Shown here in pieces: positions 47,785 through 56,279 of a stretch of DNA of 64,000 nt (position 1 is the stretch's first letter; each line of letters begins with the position of its first letter). The notes under the pieces are model-generated. The model was not told the DNA's origin, searched no databases, and saw only the letters and a program-made list of their open reading frames with translations. The position numbers were made by a program, and so were the translations under genes. The DNA comes from Lachnospiraceae bacterium (GTDB lineage Bacteria > Bacillota > Clostridia > Lachnospirales > Lachnospiraceae), in contig JAKSRY010000002.1 in the NCBI GenBank assembly GCA_024403415.1, positions 62,001 to 126,000 on the forward strand. The letters are read 5' to 3'.

Positions 47785-49294
47785 TCGTGCAGCAAATGCG
47801 AAAAAGGGTATCATATATGGCATCGTCAATAAATTTTTGACATTATTGTCACAATTCGTTGTGCAAACCGTTGTTATTAGGCAACTCGGAATAGAATACG
47901 GGGGTTTGCGCGGACTTTTTTCTTCAATATTGATGATGCTCAGTTTAGTTGAACTTGGCTTTGGAAGTGCAGTTGTTTTTAGTATGTATAAGCCTATAGC
48001 CGAAGATAACATAGAAACAATATGTGCATTACTTAATTTTTATAAAAAGGTTTATAGGGTAATGGGGTGGATAATTTTGGCCATAGGCATTGTTATCATG
48101 CCATTTCTTACATCGTTGATTGATGGAGAATATCCTATAGAAATCAATATATATGTGGTATTCGTGTTATTTTTAATGAATACAGTATTTTCATATTGGT
48201 TATTTGCTTATAAATCATCGCTTTTAAGTGCATATCAAAGAACTGATGTTAGTAGTAATATACAGTCAGTTACATATGTTGGAATGTCATTGTTCCAAGT
48301 TCTGGTTTTAATAATCACACATAATTTTTATGTTTATTTGATAATCGCAATAATATTTACAATTATCAATAATATTGTGGTTTCCTTTGTTGTAGATAAG
48401 ATGTATCCAGAAATAAAATGTTATGGTTCTATTCCAAAGGATTTATTGCAGAATATCAAAATCAAGGTCGGTGGGCTTTTTATAGGGCAACTTTGCGGAA
48501 CAACAAGGAATGCTTTTGATAATATCTTTATATCTATGTTTCTTGGACTTACGCAGGCCGCGATGTATGGCAACTATTTTTATGTTCTTAATGCTTTGCA
48601 AGGTATTTCATCCATTGTGGTTGCACCACTAATGGGAGGAGTAGGAAACAGTATTGCTACAGAAACAAAGGAAAAGAATCTAAAAGATATGATGCAACTG
48701 GATTTCATTTATCTTTTGATTTGCGGATGGATGGCAATTTGCATGTTGTGTCTATATCAACCATTTATGAGTTTGTGGATGGGGAGAGAGTTGATGTTTC
48801 CGATGGATATTGTAGTGTTATTTCCTATTTATTTCTACTTGATTCATATGGGAAATATGCGTGCAGTTTATTCTGATGCTGCGGGGCTGTTCTGGGAAAA
48901 TAGGACACGTTCAATTGTAGAAACGATAGCCAATATTAGCTTAAACTATTTTTTAGGAAAATATTTCGGAGTCTTTGGAATCTTGTTGGCAACACTAATA
49001 ACAGTTTTTATATGCGCTTTTTGTTGGGCAGCGTTTGTTCTTTTTAAGCATTATTTTGGAAAAGGTTTGCGAGAGTATTTTCTTCATCAGTTTTGTTATG
49101 CGATAGTGACAATAATTGTTGGAGGAATAACTTATTTGGCGTGCATAAAATTAACCAAGATGGACATTGGTGGAATTGTTTGCAGAGGGGGATTGTGTGT
49201 ATTAATCCCAGCGATTCTTTATTATATAACATATTGTAAAACTAAGATATTTAAGGAATCTGTTTTGTGGCTAAAAAGGGTTGTTAGCAAATAG
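47774..49294 (+). CDS. Wzx-type polysaccharide flippase (second of two)
   Basis: A 506-residue polytopic transporter of the Wzx/RfbX group with GIVNKFLTLLSQFVVQTVVIRQLG and LGSSILMMLSLVELGFG-type N-terminal features (here LFSSILMMLSLVELG). It is the same length as the 3256 flippase but diverged in sequence. Two different flippases in one locus point to two repeat units, or to two loci joined together. It overlaps the GtrB-like gene. Confidence 0.88.
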   Translation: MKLNRAANAKKGIIYGIVNKFLTLLSQFVVQTVVIRQLGIEYGGLRGLFSSILMMLSLVELGFGSAVVFSMYKPIAEDNIETICALLNFYKKVYRVMGWIILAIGIVIMPFLTSLIDGEYPIEINIYVVFVLFLMNTVFSYWLFAYKSSLLSAYQRTDVSSNIQSVTYVGMSLFQVLVLIITHNFYVYLIIAIIFTIINNIVVSFVVDKMYPEIKCYGSIPKDLLQNIKIKVGGLFIGQLCGTTRNAFDNIFISMFLGLTQAAMYGNYFYVLNALQGISSIVVAPLMGGVGNSIATETKEKNLKDMMQLDFIYLLICGWMAICMLCLYQPFMSLWMGRELMFPMDIVVLFPIYFYLIHMGNMRAVYSDAAGLFWENRTRSIVETIANISLNYFLGKYFGVFGILLATLITVFICAFCWAAFVLFKHYFGKGLREYFLHQFCYAIVTIIVGGITYLACIKLTKMDIGGIVCRGGLCVLIPAILYYITYCKTKIFKESVLWLKRVVSK

Positions 49295-49334
49295 TTCTTA
49301 TAATATTGTCGTTATATTAAATGGGATTTAATAA

Positions 49335-50276
49335 ATGAAGCATTTTAGCGGGGTCAGTATTAATAAGTATATAATAGGAATTATCATTATATCGTGTGTG
49401 TGTATAGGTGCTATTCTTTCCCAAAACGAAAAATATCCAGAAGGGAAAATATACGTTGAAACCACTATAGATGATGCTATTAGGATAACACAAAAACAGG
49501 ATGCTTATTTTCTGATTTATGAGTATGGATGGTTTATAGATGATAGTATAAATTCGAAATGTTATCGTTTGACGTCTATATGGGTAGAGAATGACTCACA
49601 TGTAAAAATTTGGGACATTAATTTTGAAGAATCTGATATAGAAGGTGTCGTTAAATTATATGGTGAGGATGATTACTTAGGAAGTATTCATGGAGATGAA
49701 GTATATAAATCTATTTTTGTAACAATAGATGATAGTATCACTGATATTGACAAAGTGGAGGCGGGTTATTGCGATAGTGTTTCGTTTACAACAGAATCGC
49801 TGTTATATCATCAAGATAGTGAAAAAGAGGCTTTCCTAAAAGAAAAGACAACAGTAATAAACGATGCAGGAGTGACTGTTACAAGTAAATTTAAGGCTAT
49901 GGACGATGTAATAGTTAACCATGTGAGATTGCCTGCCAATTTACTTAAGGTTGAAAATGAAAAAAGTATTGCAACCAATTATTCAAGTGTTACAGCCAAT
50001 GTGAACGCGAAAACATTAACAGACTATAGAGAAAATAGTTATCATGAATGCTGTGTTATGGACAATATGAAAGATGTGACACTTGAGGGTGGATTATGCA
50101 ATATGTCTGTGCAGTTGAATTATTATAATAGCAATGATGTGGTGGCTAGAATTGTAGATTTCGGCTTCAGATATAAAGTATATTTTGATTGCTATAACAA
50201 TAAAGAACTGAGTGAAGGAGATACTATTCAGACTTCTTATAGTTACTCTTATCATATAAACGGAGGACTGAAATAA
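49335..50276 (+). CDS. Uncharacterised membrane-anchored extracytoplasmic protein
   Basis: A 313-residue protein not recognised as any family. An N-terminal hydrophobic segment (about residues 11-28) precedes a soluble, acidic, beta-rich-looking domain with no obvious catalytic motif. It contains several Cys after the anchor (in SKCYRL, AGYCDS, HECCVM and GLCNMS), which could form disulfides outside the cell. It lies between the second flippase and the aldolase-like gene, with good coding character and a start 40 bases after the flippase. A role in surface glycan attachment or sensing is only a guess. Confidence 0.65.
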   Translation: MKHFSGVSINKYIIGIIIISCVCIGAILSQNEKYPEGKIYVETTIDDAIRITQKQDAYFLIYEYGWFIDDSINSKCYRLTSIWVENDSHVKIWDINFEESDIEGVVKLYGEDDYLGSIHGDEVYKSIFVTIDDSITDIDKVEAGYCDSVSFTTESLLYHQDSEKEAFLKEKTTVINDAGVTVTSKFKAMDDVIVNHVRLPANLLKVENEKSIATNYSSVTANVNAKTLTDYRENSYHECCVMDNMKDVTLEGGLCNMSVQLNYYNSNDVVARIVDFGFRYKVYFDCYNNKELSEGDTIQTSYSYSYHINGGLK

Positions 50277-50279
50277 AAT

Positions 50280-51905
50280 ATGAATATAAATAGAATTAAT
50301 CTTCTGGATTGTACTCTGCGTGATGGCGGATATATCAATGACTGGGAATTTGGCCATGATAATTTAATAAGTGTCTATGAAAGACTTGCCAAGGCAGGGG
50401 TGGACATTGTTGAAGTTGGGTTTATAGATGACAGAAGACCTTATGATTACAATAGGAGTATTTTCCCAAATACTGCATCCATAGCTAAAACTTTGGGTAA
50501 AGCAGTTCTAAAACCCAGAATGGTTGTTGGAATGATAGATTACGGAACCTGCAATCTTGAATATATACAGCCATGTGAAGAGTGCTTTTTAGATGGAATA
50601 AGAGTAATCTTTAAGAAGAGCAAAATGCAGGAAGCTATGGAATACTGCAAAGCGCTTAAGGATAAAGGATATGCTGTTTTTTCACAGTTGGTTTCAATTA
50701 CAAGTTATTCGGATGAAGAACTTATGGAACTAATCAAGCTTGTAAATGATGTAAAACCATACGCAGTTTCGATGGTGGATACATATGGTTTGCTTAGCCC
50801 CGGAGAACTGCTGCATTATTATGAAATTTTAGACAGGGAGGTTTCTCCTGAGGTGATCATAGGATTTCATGCTCATAATAATCTTCAGCTTGCATATGCA
50901 AACAGTCTTGCTTTTATCGAAAAGCAGACTGACAGAAATATAATTGTTGACGGAACACTGTTTGGTATGGGTAAGTCAGCAGGAAATGCGCCTGTAGAAC
51001 TGATTGGAAGATATCTCAACGCCAAGGGATACCAATATGACATTAATTCAATGTTAGAAGCAATAGAGGAATCGATTAAAGAGGTTCACGCAGTATCACC
51101 ATGGGGATATCAGACCAAGTTTTTCCTGTCTGCAGAAAACAGATGTCACCCTAACTATGTTACATTTTTTGAATCAAAGGGAAATCTTTCCAAATCAAAA
51201 CTCAATGAACTACTGTCTAAAATAGAGCCGGAGGAGAGTAAGCTTCTTTATGACAAGGCACTTGCAGAAAAACTGTATCAGGATTATGTAAGTGAGACAG
51301 TTGTTGATGAAAAAGCTGTTATTAAGCTTAATACCGAGATTGATAATCGTCAGGTTCTGGTTGTGGGACCGGGTAAAAATATAGAATTACAGAAACAGAA
51401 GGTTAATTCTTATATTGAGAATAAGAAGCCGTTTATTGTTTCAATTAACTACATACCGCGAAATATTAAAGTGGATGCAGTTTTTATAACAAAGCTTGGG
51501 AGATATAAGGAGATGGCAGATGAATTGCATGACAATCCTGATGCGGTTCAGATAGTTACCTCAAATGTTGAAGTAATAGATTCTGATGCTGCCATTATTT
51601 TTAACAGAGAGCCGCTTCTTGAAAAAAAAGAGGATATCCTTGATAATTCGTTCCTTATGATGTTAAAGATATTATATCGTTCCGGAGTGAGAAATATAGC
51701 GCTTGCAGGACTTGATGGATATTCTGACAAGGAAGATAACTATTTTGAACCTACGATGGAATACGGATTTGCCAAGAGTGTTGCAAGACATTTGAATCGT
51801 CATATTCACAGCGTTCTTACGGAAGACTATAAGGATGTGGAATTTGACTTTGTTACATATTCACATTATATGGAAGATGAGGATCCTGAATCTGCAGGAT
51901 TCTGA
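50280..51905 (+). CDS. HMGL/DmpG-like aldolase fused to a C-terminal MptE/DUF115-like domain
   Basis: A 541-residue two-part protein. Residues 1 to about 270 form a DRE-TIM metallolyase barrel: LLDCTLRDGGYINDW, EVGFIDDR, VDTYGLLSPGE and FHAHNNLQLA with the metal-binding His pair. DmpG relatives cleave 4-hydroxy-2-oxo acids to pyruvate and an aldehyde, or run in reverse. The C-terminal part (about 355-541, from VLVVGPGKNIEL to the NREPLL and ALAGLDGYSDKED blocks) resembles the MptE/DUF115 fold. The next gene is a pyruvate-type ThDP enzyme, so the two may act on the same 2-oxo acid. The fusion itself recurs in LPS-type loci. Confidence 0.8.
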   Translation: MNINRINLLDCTLRDGGYINDWEFGHDNLISVYERLAKAGVDIVEVGFIDDRRPYDYNRSIFPNTASIAKTLGKAVLKPRMVVGMIDYGTCNLEYIQPCEECFLDGIRVIFKKSKMQEAMEYCKALKDKGYAVFSQLVSITSYSDEELMELIKLVNDVKPYAVSMVDTYGLLSPGELLHYYEILDREVSPEVIIGFHAHNNLQLAYANSLAFIEKQTDRNIIVDGTLFGMGKSAGNAPVELIGRYLNAKGYQYDINSMLEAIEESIKEVHAVSPWGYQTKFFLSAENRCHPNYVTFFESKGNLSKSKLNELLSKIEPEESKLLYDKALAEKLYQDYVSETVVDEKAVIKLNTEIDNRQVLVVGPGKNIELQKQKVNSYIENKKPFIVSINYIPRNIKVDAVFITKLGRYKEMADELHDNPDAVQIVTSNVEVIDSDAAIIFNREPLLEKKEDILDNSFLMMLKILYRSGVRNIALAGLDGYSDKEDNYFEPTMEYGFAKSVARHLNRHIHSVLTEDYKDVEFDFVTYSHYMEDEDPESAGF

Positions 51906-51973
51906 TGATACACTGATTTGTGTTTTGAATAATGCATCAGAGTTAAATAAAAGATAAATGCGGAGGCATTATT

Positions 51974-53884
51974 ATGCAGCAGAAACTTTCGGAATATATA
52001 GCAGACTTCCTGGTTGAACATGAAGTTAAAGATGGTTTTACAGTTACAGGTGGTGGTGCCATGCATCTGAATGATGCATTTGGACATAAAGAAGGCCTTC
52101 ACATGATATATAACCATCATGAGCAGGCCTGTTCCATAGCAGCTGAAGGCTATGCAAGGCTGACAGGAAGAATAGCACTTGTGTGTGTAACTTCCGGACC
52201 GGGTGGAACCAATGCAATCACAGGGGTGCTTGGCGGTTGGCAGGATTCTATTCCTATGTTTGTTATTTCCGGTCAGGTTAAAAGAATTACAACTACGGCA
52301 TCGACCGATGTTCCTTTAAGACAGCTTGGTGATCAGGAATTTCAGATAACCGATACTGTTAAGAATATGACAAAATATGCAGTTATGGTTAATGATCCCG
52401 AAAAGATAAGATATCATCTTGAAAAGGCGTGGTATCTTGCAAATACAGGAAGAAAGGGACCTGTATGGCTTGATATTCCGCTCGATGTACAGGCTGCAAA
52501 AATTGAACCGGATAAGCTGGAGGGATTTAATCCTGCGGAATTTGATGAGTTGTCAGATGTTTCCTATGACGAACTTCAGAGACGTGATGACTTAGTATCA
52601 AAATATAATGTGCCAAAGAGTGAACTCAATCATATTTCAACTGTCGAATATGATGAAAATATTTCGGCAGATATTTTGGAAAAGATTGCTAAAGCGAAAA
52701 AGCCTGTTATTCTTGCAGGAACAGGGGTAAGACTTGCAGGTGCATTTGATGAATTCAGAGAGTTCATAGATCTTCTGAATATTCCGGTGCTTACTGCCTG
52801 GAACGCTCATGATCTTATTGAAGCAGACCATCCGCTATTTGCCGGAAAGCCCGGAACTGTCGGAACCCGCGGAGGCAATTTTGTTGCGCAAAATTGTGAT
52901 CTGCTTCTTGTTCTCGGATGCAGAATGAATATCAGAATCATAAGCTATAACGATCATCAGTTTGCAAAGAATGCATATAAGATTGTAGTTGATATAGATG
53001 AAAATGAACTTCATAAGCCAACTGTAGATGTAGACATGCCTGTACATGCTAACTTAAAGGATGTGCTTATTTCACTGAATAAAATACTTGAAGCAAAAAA
53101 GAAATCAGAAGAGGAAAATAATCCGGAGGATAATAAATATAAGGACTGGATTAAATGGTGCGTTGATATCAATCAGAAGTACCCGGCTACAAGACCACAG
53201 TTCTTTAGTGTTTCAAAGCCAATGAATCCATATGCGTTTACCACGCGATTTTTTGATGTTCTTGAAGAAAATGATATTGTTGTATGCGGTAATGGCAGCG
53301 CATGCGTTGTAACCTTCCAGGCAGCGGATATTAAAAAAGGTCAAAGACTGTTCACTAACTCCGGATGTGCAGCCATGGGATATGGTTTTCCTGCGTCTAT
53401 TGGTGCGGCTGTTGCTAAGAAGGGTGAAAGAATTATCTGCGTGGACGGTGACGGAAGTTTTCAAATGAACCTCCAGGAACTGCAGACGGTAGTATATAAC
53501 AGACTTAATCTTAAAATATTTTATCTTAACAATAATGGATATCATTCCATACGTCAGACACAGACAAATCTTTTTAATCCACCAATGGTAGGTGTAAGTG
53601 ATGGAAACGGATTGTCTTTTCCGGATGCTAAGAAGATAGCCTATGCATATGATATCCCATATATTCTTATAGATGACCTTAATGATGTACGGGATAAAAT
53701 GCAGGAGGCATTTCTGAAGGATGGCCCTGTATTTATAGAAGTTGAGGTGGATGATAAACAGTTTTTTGAACCCAAACTTTCATCAAAAGTTCTTCCGGAT
53801 GGAAGAATTGTATCACCTGAACTTGATGATATGTATCCGTTTCTTGACCGTGAAGAATATGAGGCATGCAGATTTAAGAATTAG
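51974..53884 (+). CDS. ThDP-dependent acetolactate-synthase-like enzyme (possible YerE analogue)
   Basis: A 636-residue ThDP enzyme of the AHAS/pyruvate oxidase superfamily. Catalytic Glu50 is in NHHEQACS; the central domain carries ILAGTGVRLAG and GKPGTVGTRGG; the ThDP-Mg motif runs from VDGDGS to LNNNG. It is longer than typical AlsS (about 560), mainly through an insertion around residues 175-235. With rfbF, rfbG, rfbH and an SDR downstream, it may be like YerE of yersiniose synthesis, which adds an acetyl branch from pyruvate to a CDP-4-keto-3,6-dideoxyhexose. True acetolactate synthase is an alternative, but no ilv genes are near. Confidence 0.87.
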   Translation: MQQKLSEYIADFLVEHEVKDGFTVTGGGAMHLNDAFGHKEGLHMIYNHHEQACSIAAEGYARLTGRIALVCVTSGPGGTNAITGVLGGWQDSIPMFVISGQVKRITTTASTDVPLRQLGDQEFQITDTVKNMTKYAVMVNDPEKIRYHLEKAWYLANTGRKGPVWLDIPLDVQAAKIEPDKLEGFNPAEFDELSDVSYDELQRRDDLVSKYNVPKSELNHISTVEYDENISADILEKIAKAKKPVILAGTGVRLAGAFDEFREFIDLLNIPVLTAWNAHDLIEADHPLFAGKPGTVGTRGGNFVAQNCDLLLVLGCRMNIRIISYNDHQFAKNAYKIVVDIDENELHKPTVDVDMPVHANLKDVLISLNKILEAKKKSEEENNPEDNKYKDWIKWCVDINQKYPATRPQFFSVSKPMNPYAFTTRFFDVLEENDIVVCGNGSACVVTFQAADIKKGQRLFTNSGCAAMGYGFPASIGAAVAKKGERIICVDGDGSFQMNLQELQTVVYNRLNLKIFYLNNNGYHSIRQTQTNLFNPPMVGVSDGNGLSFPDAKKIAYAYDIPYILIDDLNDVRDKMQEAFLKDGPVFIEVEVDDKQFFEPKLSSKVLPDGRIVSPELDDMYPFLDREEYEACRFKN

Positions 53885-53941
53885 CTTATAAGGTGTGAAT
53901 ACAGGATTTAATTTAAGAAGAAATATGTAGGAGTTGTTAAT

Positions 53942-54175
53942 ATGTCAGCTATAGAAAAGATATGTGAAATATTGAGAGATTTCTTTGATGATGATTCAAT
54001 TGTGATTGATGAAACATCTGCAGCTAAAGATGTTGATGGTTGGGATTCACTGGCCAATGTTCAGATTATGTTGTCAATTGAGGAAGAATTTGGTGTGAAT
54101 TTTGATCTTGACGATATGGTAAAGTTTAAGTGCATTGGAGACATAGTTGAATGCATTGAGAGAAAGAGCAAATAA
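53942..54175 (+). CDS. Acyl carrier protein 4
   Basis: A 77-residue ACP with DGWDSL (Ser36) and a typical EEEFGVNF third-helix region. AGGAG precedes the ATG. It stands 20 kb from the ACP pathway, next to a hexapeptide acyltransferase, an MBOAT and an SGNH protein. That order recalls the Dlt system (DltC carrier, DltB MBOAT, DltD), so it may feed an acyl group to the third MBOAT. Confidence 0.9.
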   Translation: MSAIEKICEILRDFFDDDSIVIDETSAAKDVDGWDSLANVQIMLSIEEEFGVNFDLDDMVKFKCIGDIVECIERKSK

Positions 54176-54176
54176 T

Positions 54177-54812
54177 ATGAAAAAGATATTTCAGATAAAT
54201 ATAATTAAGTTCATATACTATAACTATCTATGTAAAAAAGTAAAAAGAGATAAAGGGGCTAAACTTATACCCTATCGAGGAGCCAGGATTGAACTTAAAA
54301 AGGGAGCATGTCTTATTCTTCATGCCAATCTAAATGTATGCATAGGAAAAGTTAAGGGCTCACATGAAGAGGCTTATGTTCAGCTTCATGAGAATTCGGT
54401 ACTTGAAGTAAACGGACATGTTATGGTTGCCTACGGAGCGATGATTCAGGCACATCCAAATGCTAAAATAACAATCGGACAGTCATATCTTAATACGCGA
54501 GCAACAATAGTTGCCGAGAAGGAAATAAATATTGGAAATGATGTTTTGATTTCTAGAGACTCTATTATTTTTGACAGTGATTTTCATCCTGTATTTAATG
54601 AAGAGGGTGAACGGGCAAATGAACCTAAAGCTGTAAATATCGAAAATCATGTATGGATAGGAGTTAAGGCAGTAATTCTTCGAGGGGTAACGCTTCATGA
54701 AGGAGCAGTGATTGGAGCAACTGCGCTTGTTACAGCGGATGTTAAAGAAAAGGTTATGATATCCGGAATGCCGGGAAGAGCATTTGGATATATTGATTGG
54801 AGAACGAAGTAA
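54177..54812 (+). CDS. Left-handed beta-helix (hexapeptide) acyltransferase
   Basis: About 211 residues with hexapeptide repeats (ITIGQSYLNTRATIVAEKEINIG, HVWIGVKAVILRGVTLHEGAVIG) and an active-site-like FDSDFHPVF loop. The basic N-terminal 40 residues may bind membrane or ACP. ATG 54177, one base after the ACP stop, is preferred to the TTG at 54147 inside the ACP gene. The tight coupling suggests it may use acyl-ACP 4 as donor. Confidence 0.85.
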   Translation: MKKIFQINIIKFIYYNYLCKKVKRDKGAKLIPYRGARIELKKGACLILHANLNVCIGKVKGSHEEAYVQLHENSVLEVNGHVMVAYGAMIQAHPNAKITIGQSYLNTRATIVAEKEINIGNDVLISRDSIIFDSDFHPVFNEEGERANEPKAVNIENHVWIGVKAVILRGVTLHEGAVIGATALVTADVKEKVMISGMPGRAFGYIDWRTK

Positions 54813-54818
54813 AGTTAT

Positions 54819-56270
54819 ATGTCATTTGTATCAATCGAATTTGCTTTATTTTTAATAATAACTTTATGTATATATTATGTTTGTCCTAAGAAGTTAAGAA
54901 GTTTTATTCTTCTTGCAGCAAGCTATTATTTTTATATTCAAAGCGATTTGGTCTATGCCATAATCCCATTTGTTATGACAGGAGTAATCTATCTTTCAGG
55001 TTTTTTAATGGAAAAATATCAAGATAGAAAGAAAGTGATACTGGTTGTCTCAGTAGTTTTATGCTGCCTTACGCTGGTATTGTTCAAATATTCTTCATTC
55101 ATCTTTAGTAAAATAGGGATGGGCTCTCTTTTTGAAAATCTGATTTTGCCGGTGGGTATTTCTTTTTTTACATTTAGAAGTATTGGATATCTCATAGATA
55201 CATATAACAATCCAAAAAATCGAGAGCATAATTATATATCGTTATCTCTTTTTGTATGTTTTTTTCCTATGCTACTTGAAGGACCCATTGAAAAAGCTAA
55301 AAGCTTCCTTCCTCAGATTAAGGAAATGAATCATAGAAGACTGTTCTCATTTGAGACGCTTTTTGATGGTGCTGCATTAATGATATTTGGTTACTTTGTA
55401 AAGATGGTTATTGCCGACAGGGTAACTATTTTTTCTGATTATGTTTTCGATGATTTTTATAATCAGGGCAGTATAATGCTTGTACTGGGAGCACTTGCAT
55501 ACTCAATACAGATATATACGGATTTCCTTGCTTATACGATGATTGCACTTGGTATAGCAAAAATAATGGGAATTAACCTTACAGATAATTTTAATACTCC
55601 ATATTTTTCGCGGAGTATTAAGGATTTTTGGGGAAGATGGCATATTTCACTTAGTACATGGCTTAAGGATTACATATATATACCTCTCGGTGGCAGTCGA
55701 AAAGGTAAAATGCGAACCTATGTTAATCTTATGATTACATTTATCATAAGTGGCATATGGCATGGCTCTGGAATGAGATATATCTTATGGGGATTAATGC
55801 ACGGTGTGTATCAGGTGATTGGAAGATTAACCGGTCCCCCAAAAGATAGAATAACCCATAAATTGAAGTGGAAAGTTGATTCATTTGGTTATAAACTGCT
55901 ACAGACAGTTATTACCTTTATACTGGTTACGATATCCTGGATATTATTCAGGGTACAATCGGTTTCTGATTTTTTCAGATTCATTAAGGGGATTTTTGAA
56001 AGACCAGATTTTGCAAGGGTATCAGAGTATGGTATTTATTGCGAAGGGTTTGAGAAACGAGATTTTTGGATATTAATTACAGGTATACTGATTCTGTTTA
56101 TCGTCAGCATATTAAGATATAAGAAGAGCATGCGAATAGAAGAGCTATTAAAGAAACAGCCATGTGTATTCAGAATGTTAATCCTATTAGCTTTTATTGC
56201 ACTTATTCTTTTGTTTGGAGAGTATGGGTTAGGTACATTTACACATCCTTTTGTATATATTCAGTTCTAG
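54819..56270 (+). CDS. MBOAT family O-acyltransferase (third of three)
   Basis: A 483-residue MBOAT with DFWGRWHISLSTWLKDYIYI and the GIWHGSG histidine motif. It is closer to the first MBOAT (4824) than to the second, sharing the KMVIADR segment and a similar C-terminal end. It would accept an acyl group inside and deliver it to the SGNH protein encoded ten bases downstream. The nearby ACP gene makes an acyl-ACP donor possible instead of acetyl-CoA. Confidence 0.9.
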   Translation: MSFVSIEFALFLIITLCIYYVCPKKLRSFILLAASYYFYIQSDLVYAIIPFVMTGVIYLSGFLMEKYQDRKKVILVVSVVLCCLTLVLFKYSSFIFSKIGMGSLFENLILPVGISFFTFRSIGYLIDTYNNPKNREHNYISLSLFVCFFPMLLEGPIEKAKSFLPQIKEMNHRRLFSFETLFDGAALMIFGYFVKMVIADRVTIFSDYVFDDFYNQGSIMLVLGALAYSIQIYTDFLAYTMIALGIAKIMGINLTDNFNTPYFSRSIKDFWGRWHISLSTWLKDYIYIPLGGSRKGKMRTYVNLMITFIISGIWHGSGMRYILWGLMHGVYQVIGRLTGPPKDRITHKLKWKVDSFGYKLLQTVITFILVTISWILFRVQSVSDFFRFIKGIFERPDFARVSEYGIYCEGFEKRDFWILITGILILFIVSILRYKKSMRIEELLKKQPCVFRMLILLAFIALILLFGEYGLGTFTHPFVYIQF

Positions 56271-56279
56271 GAGTTATGT

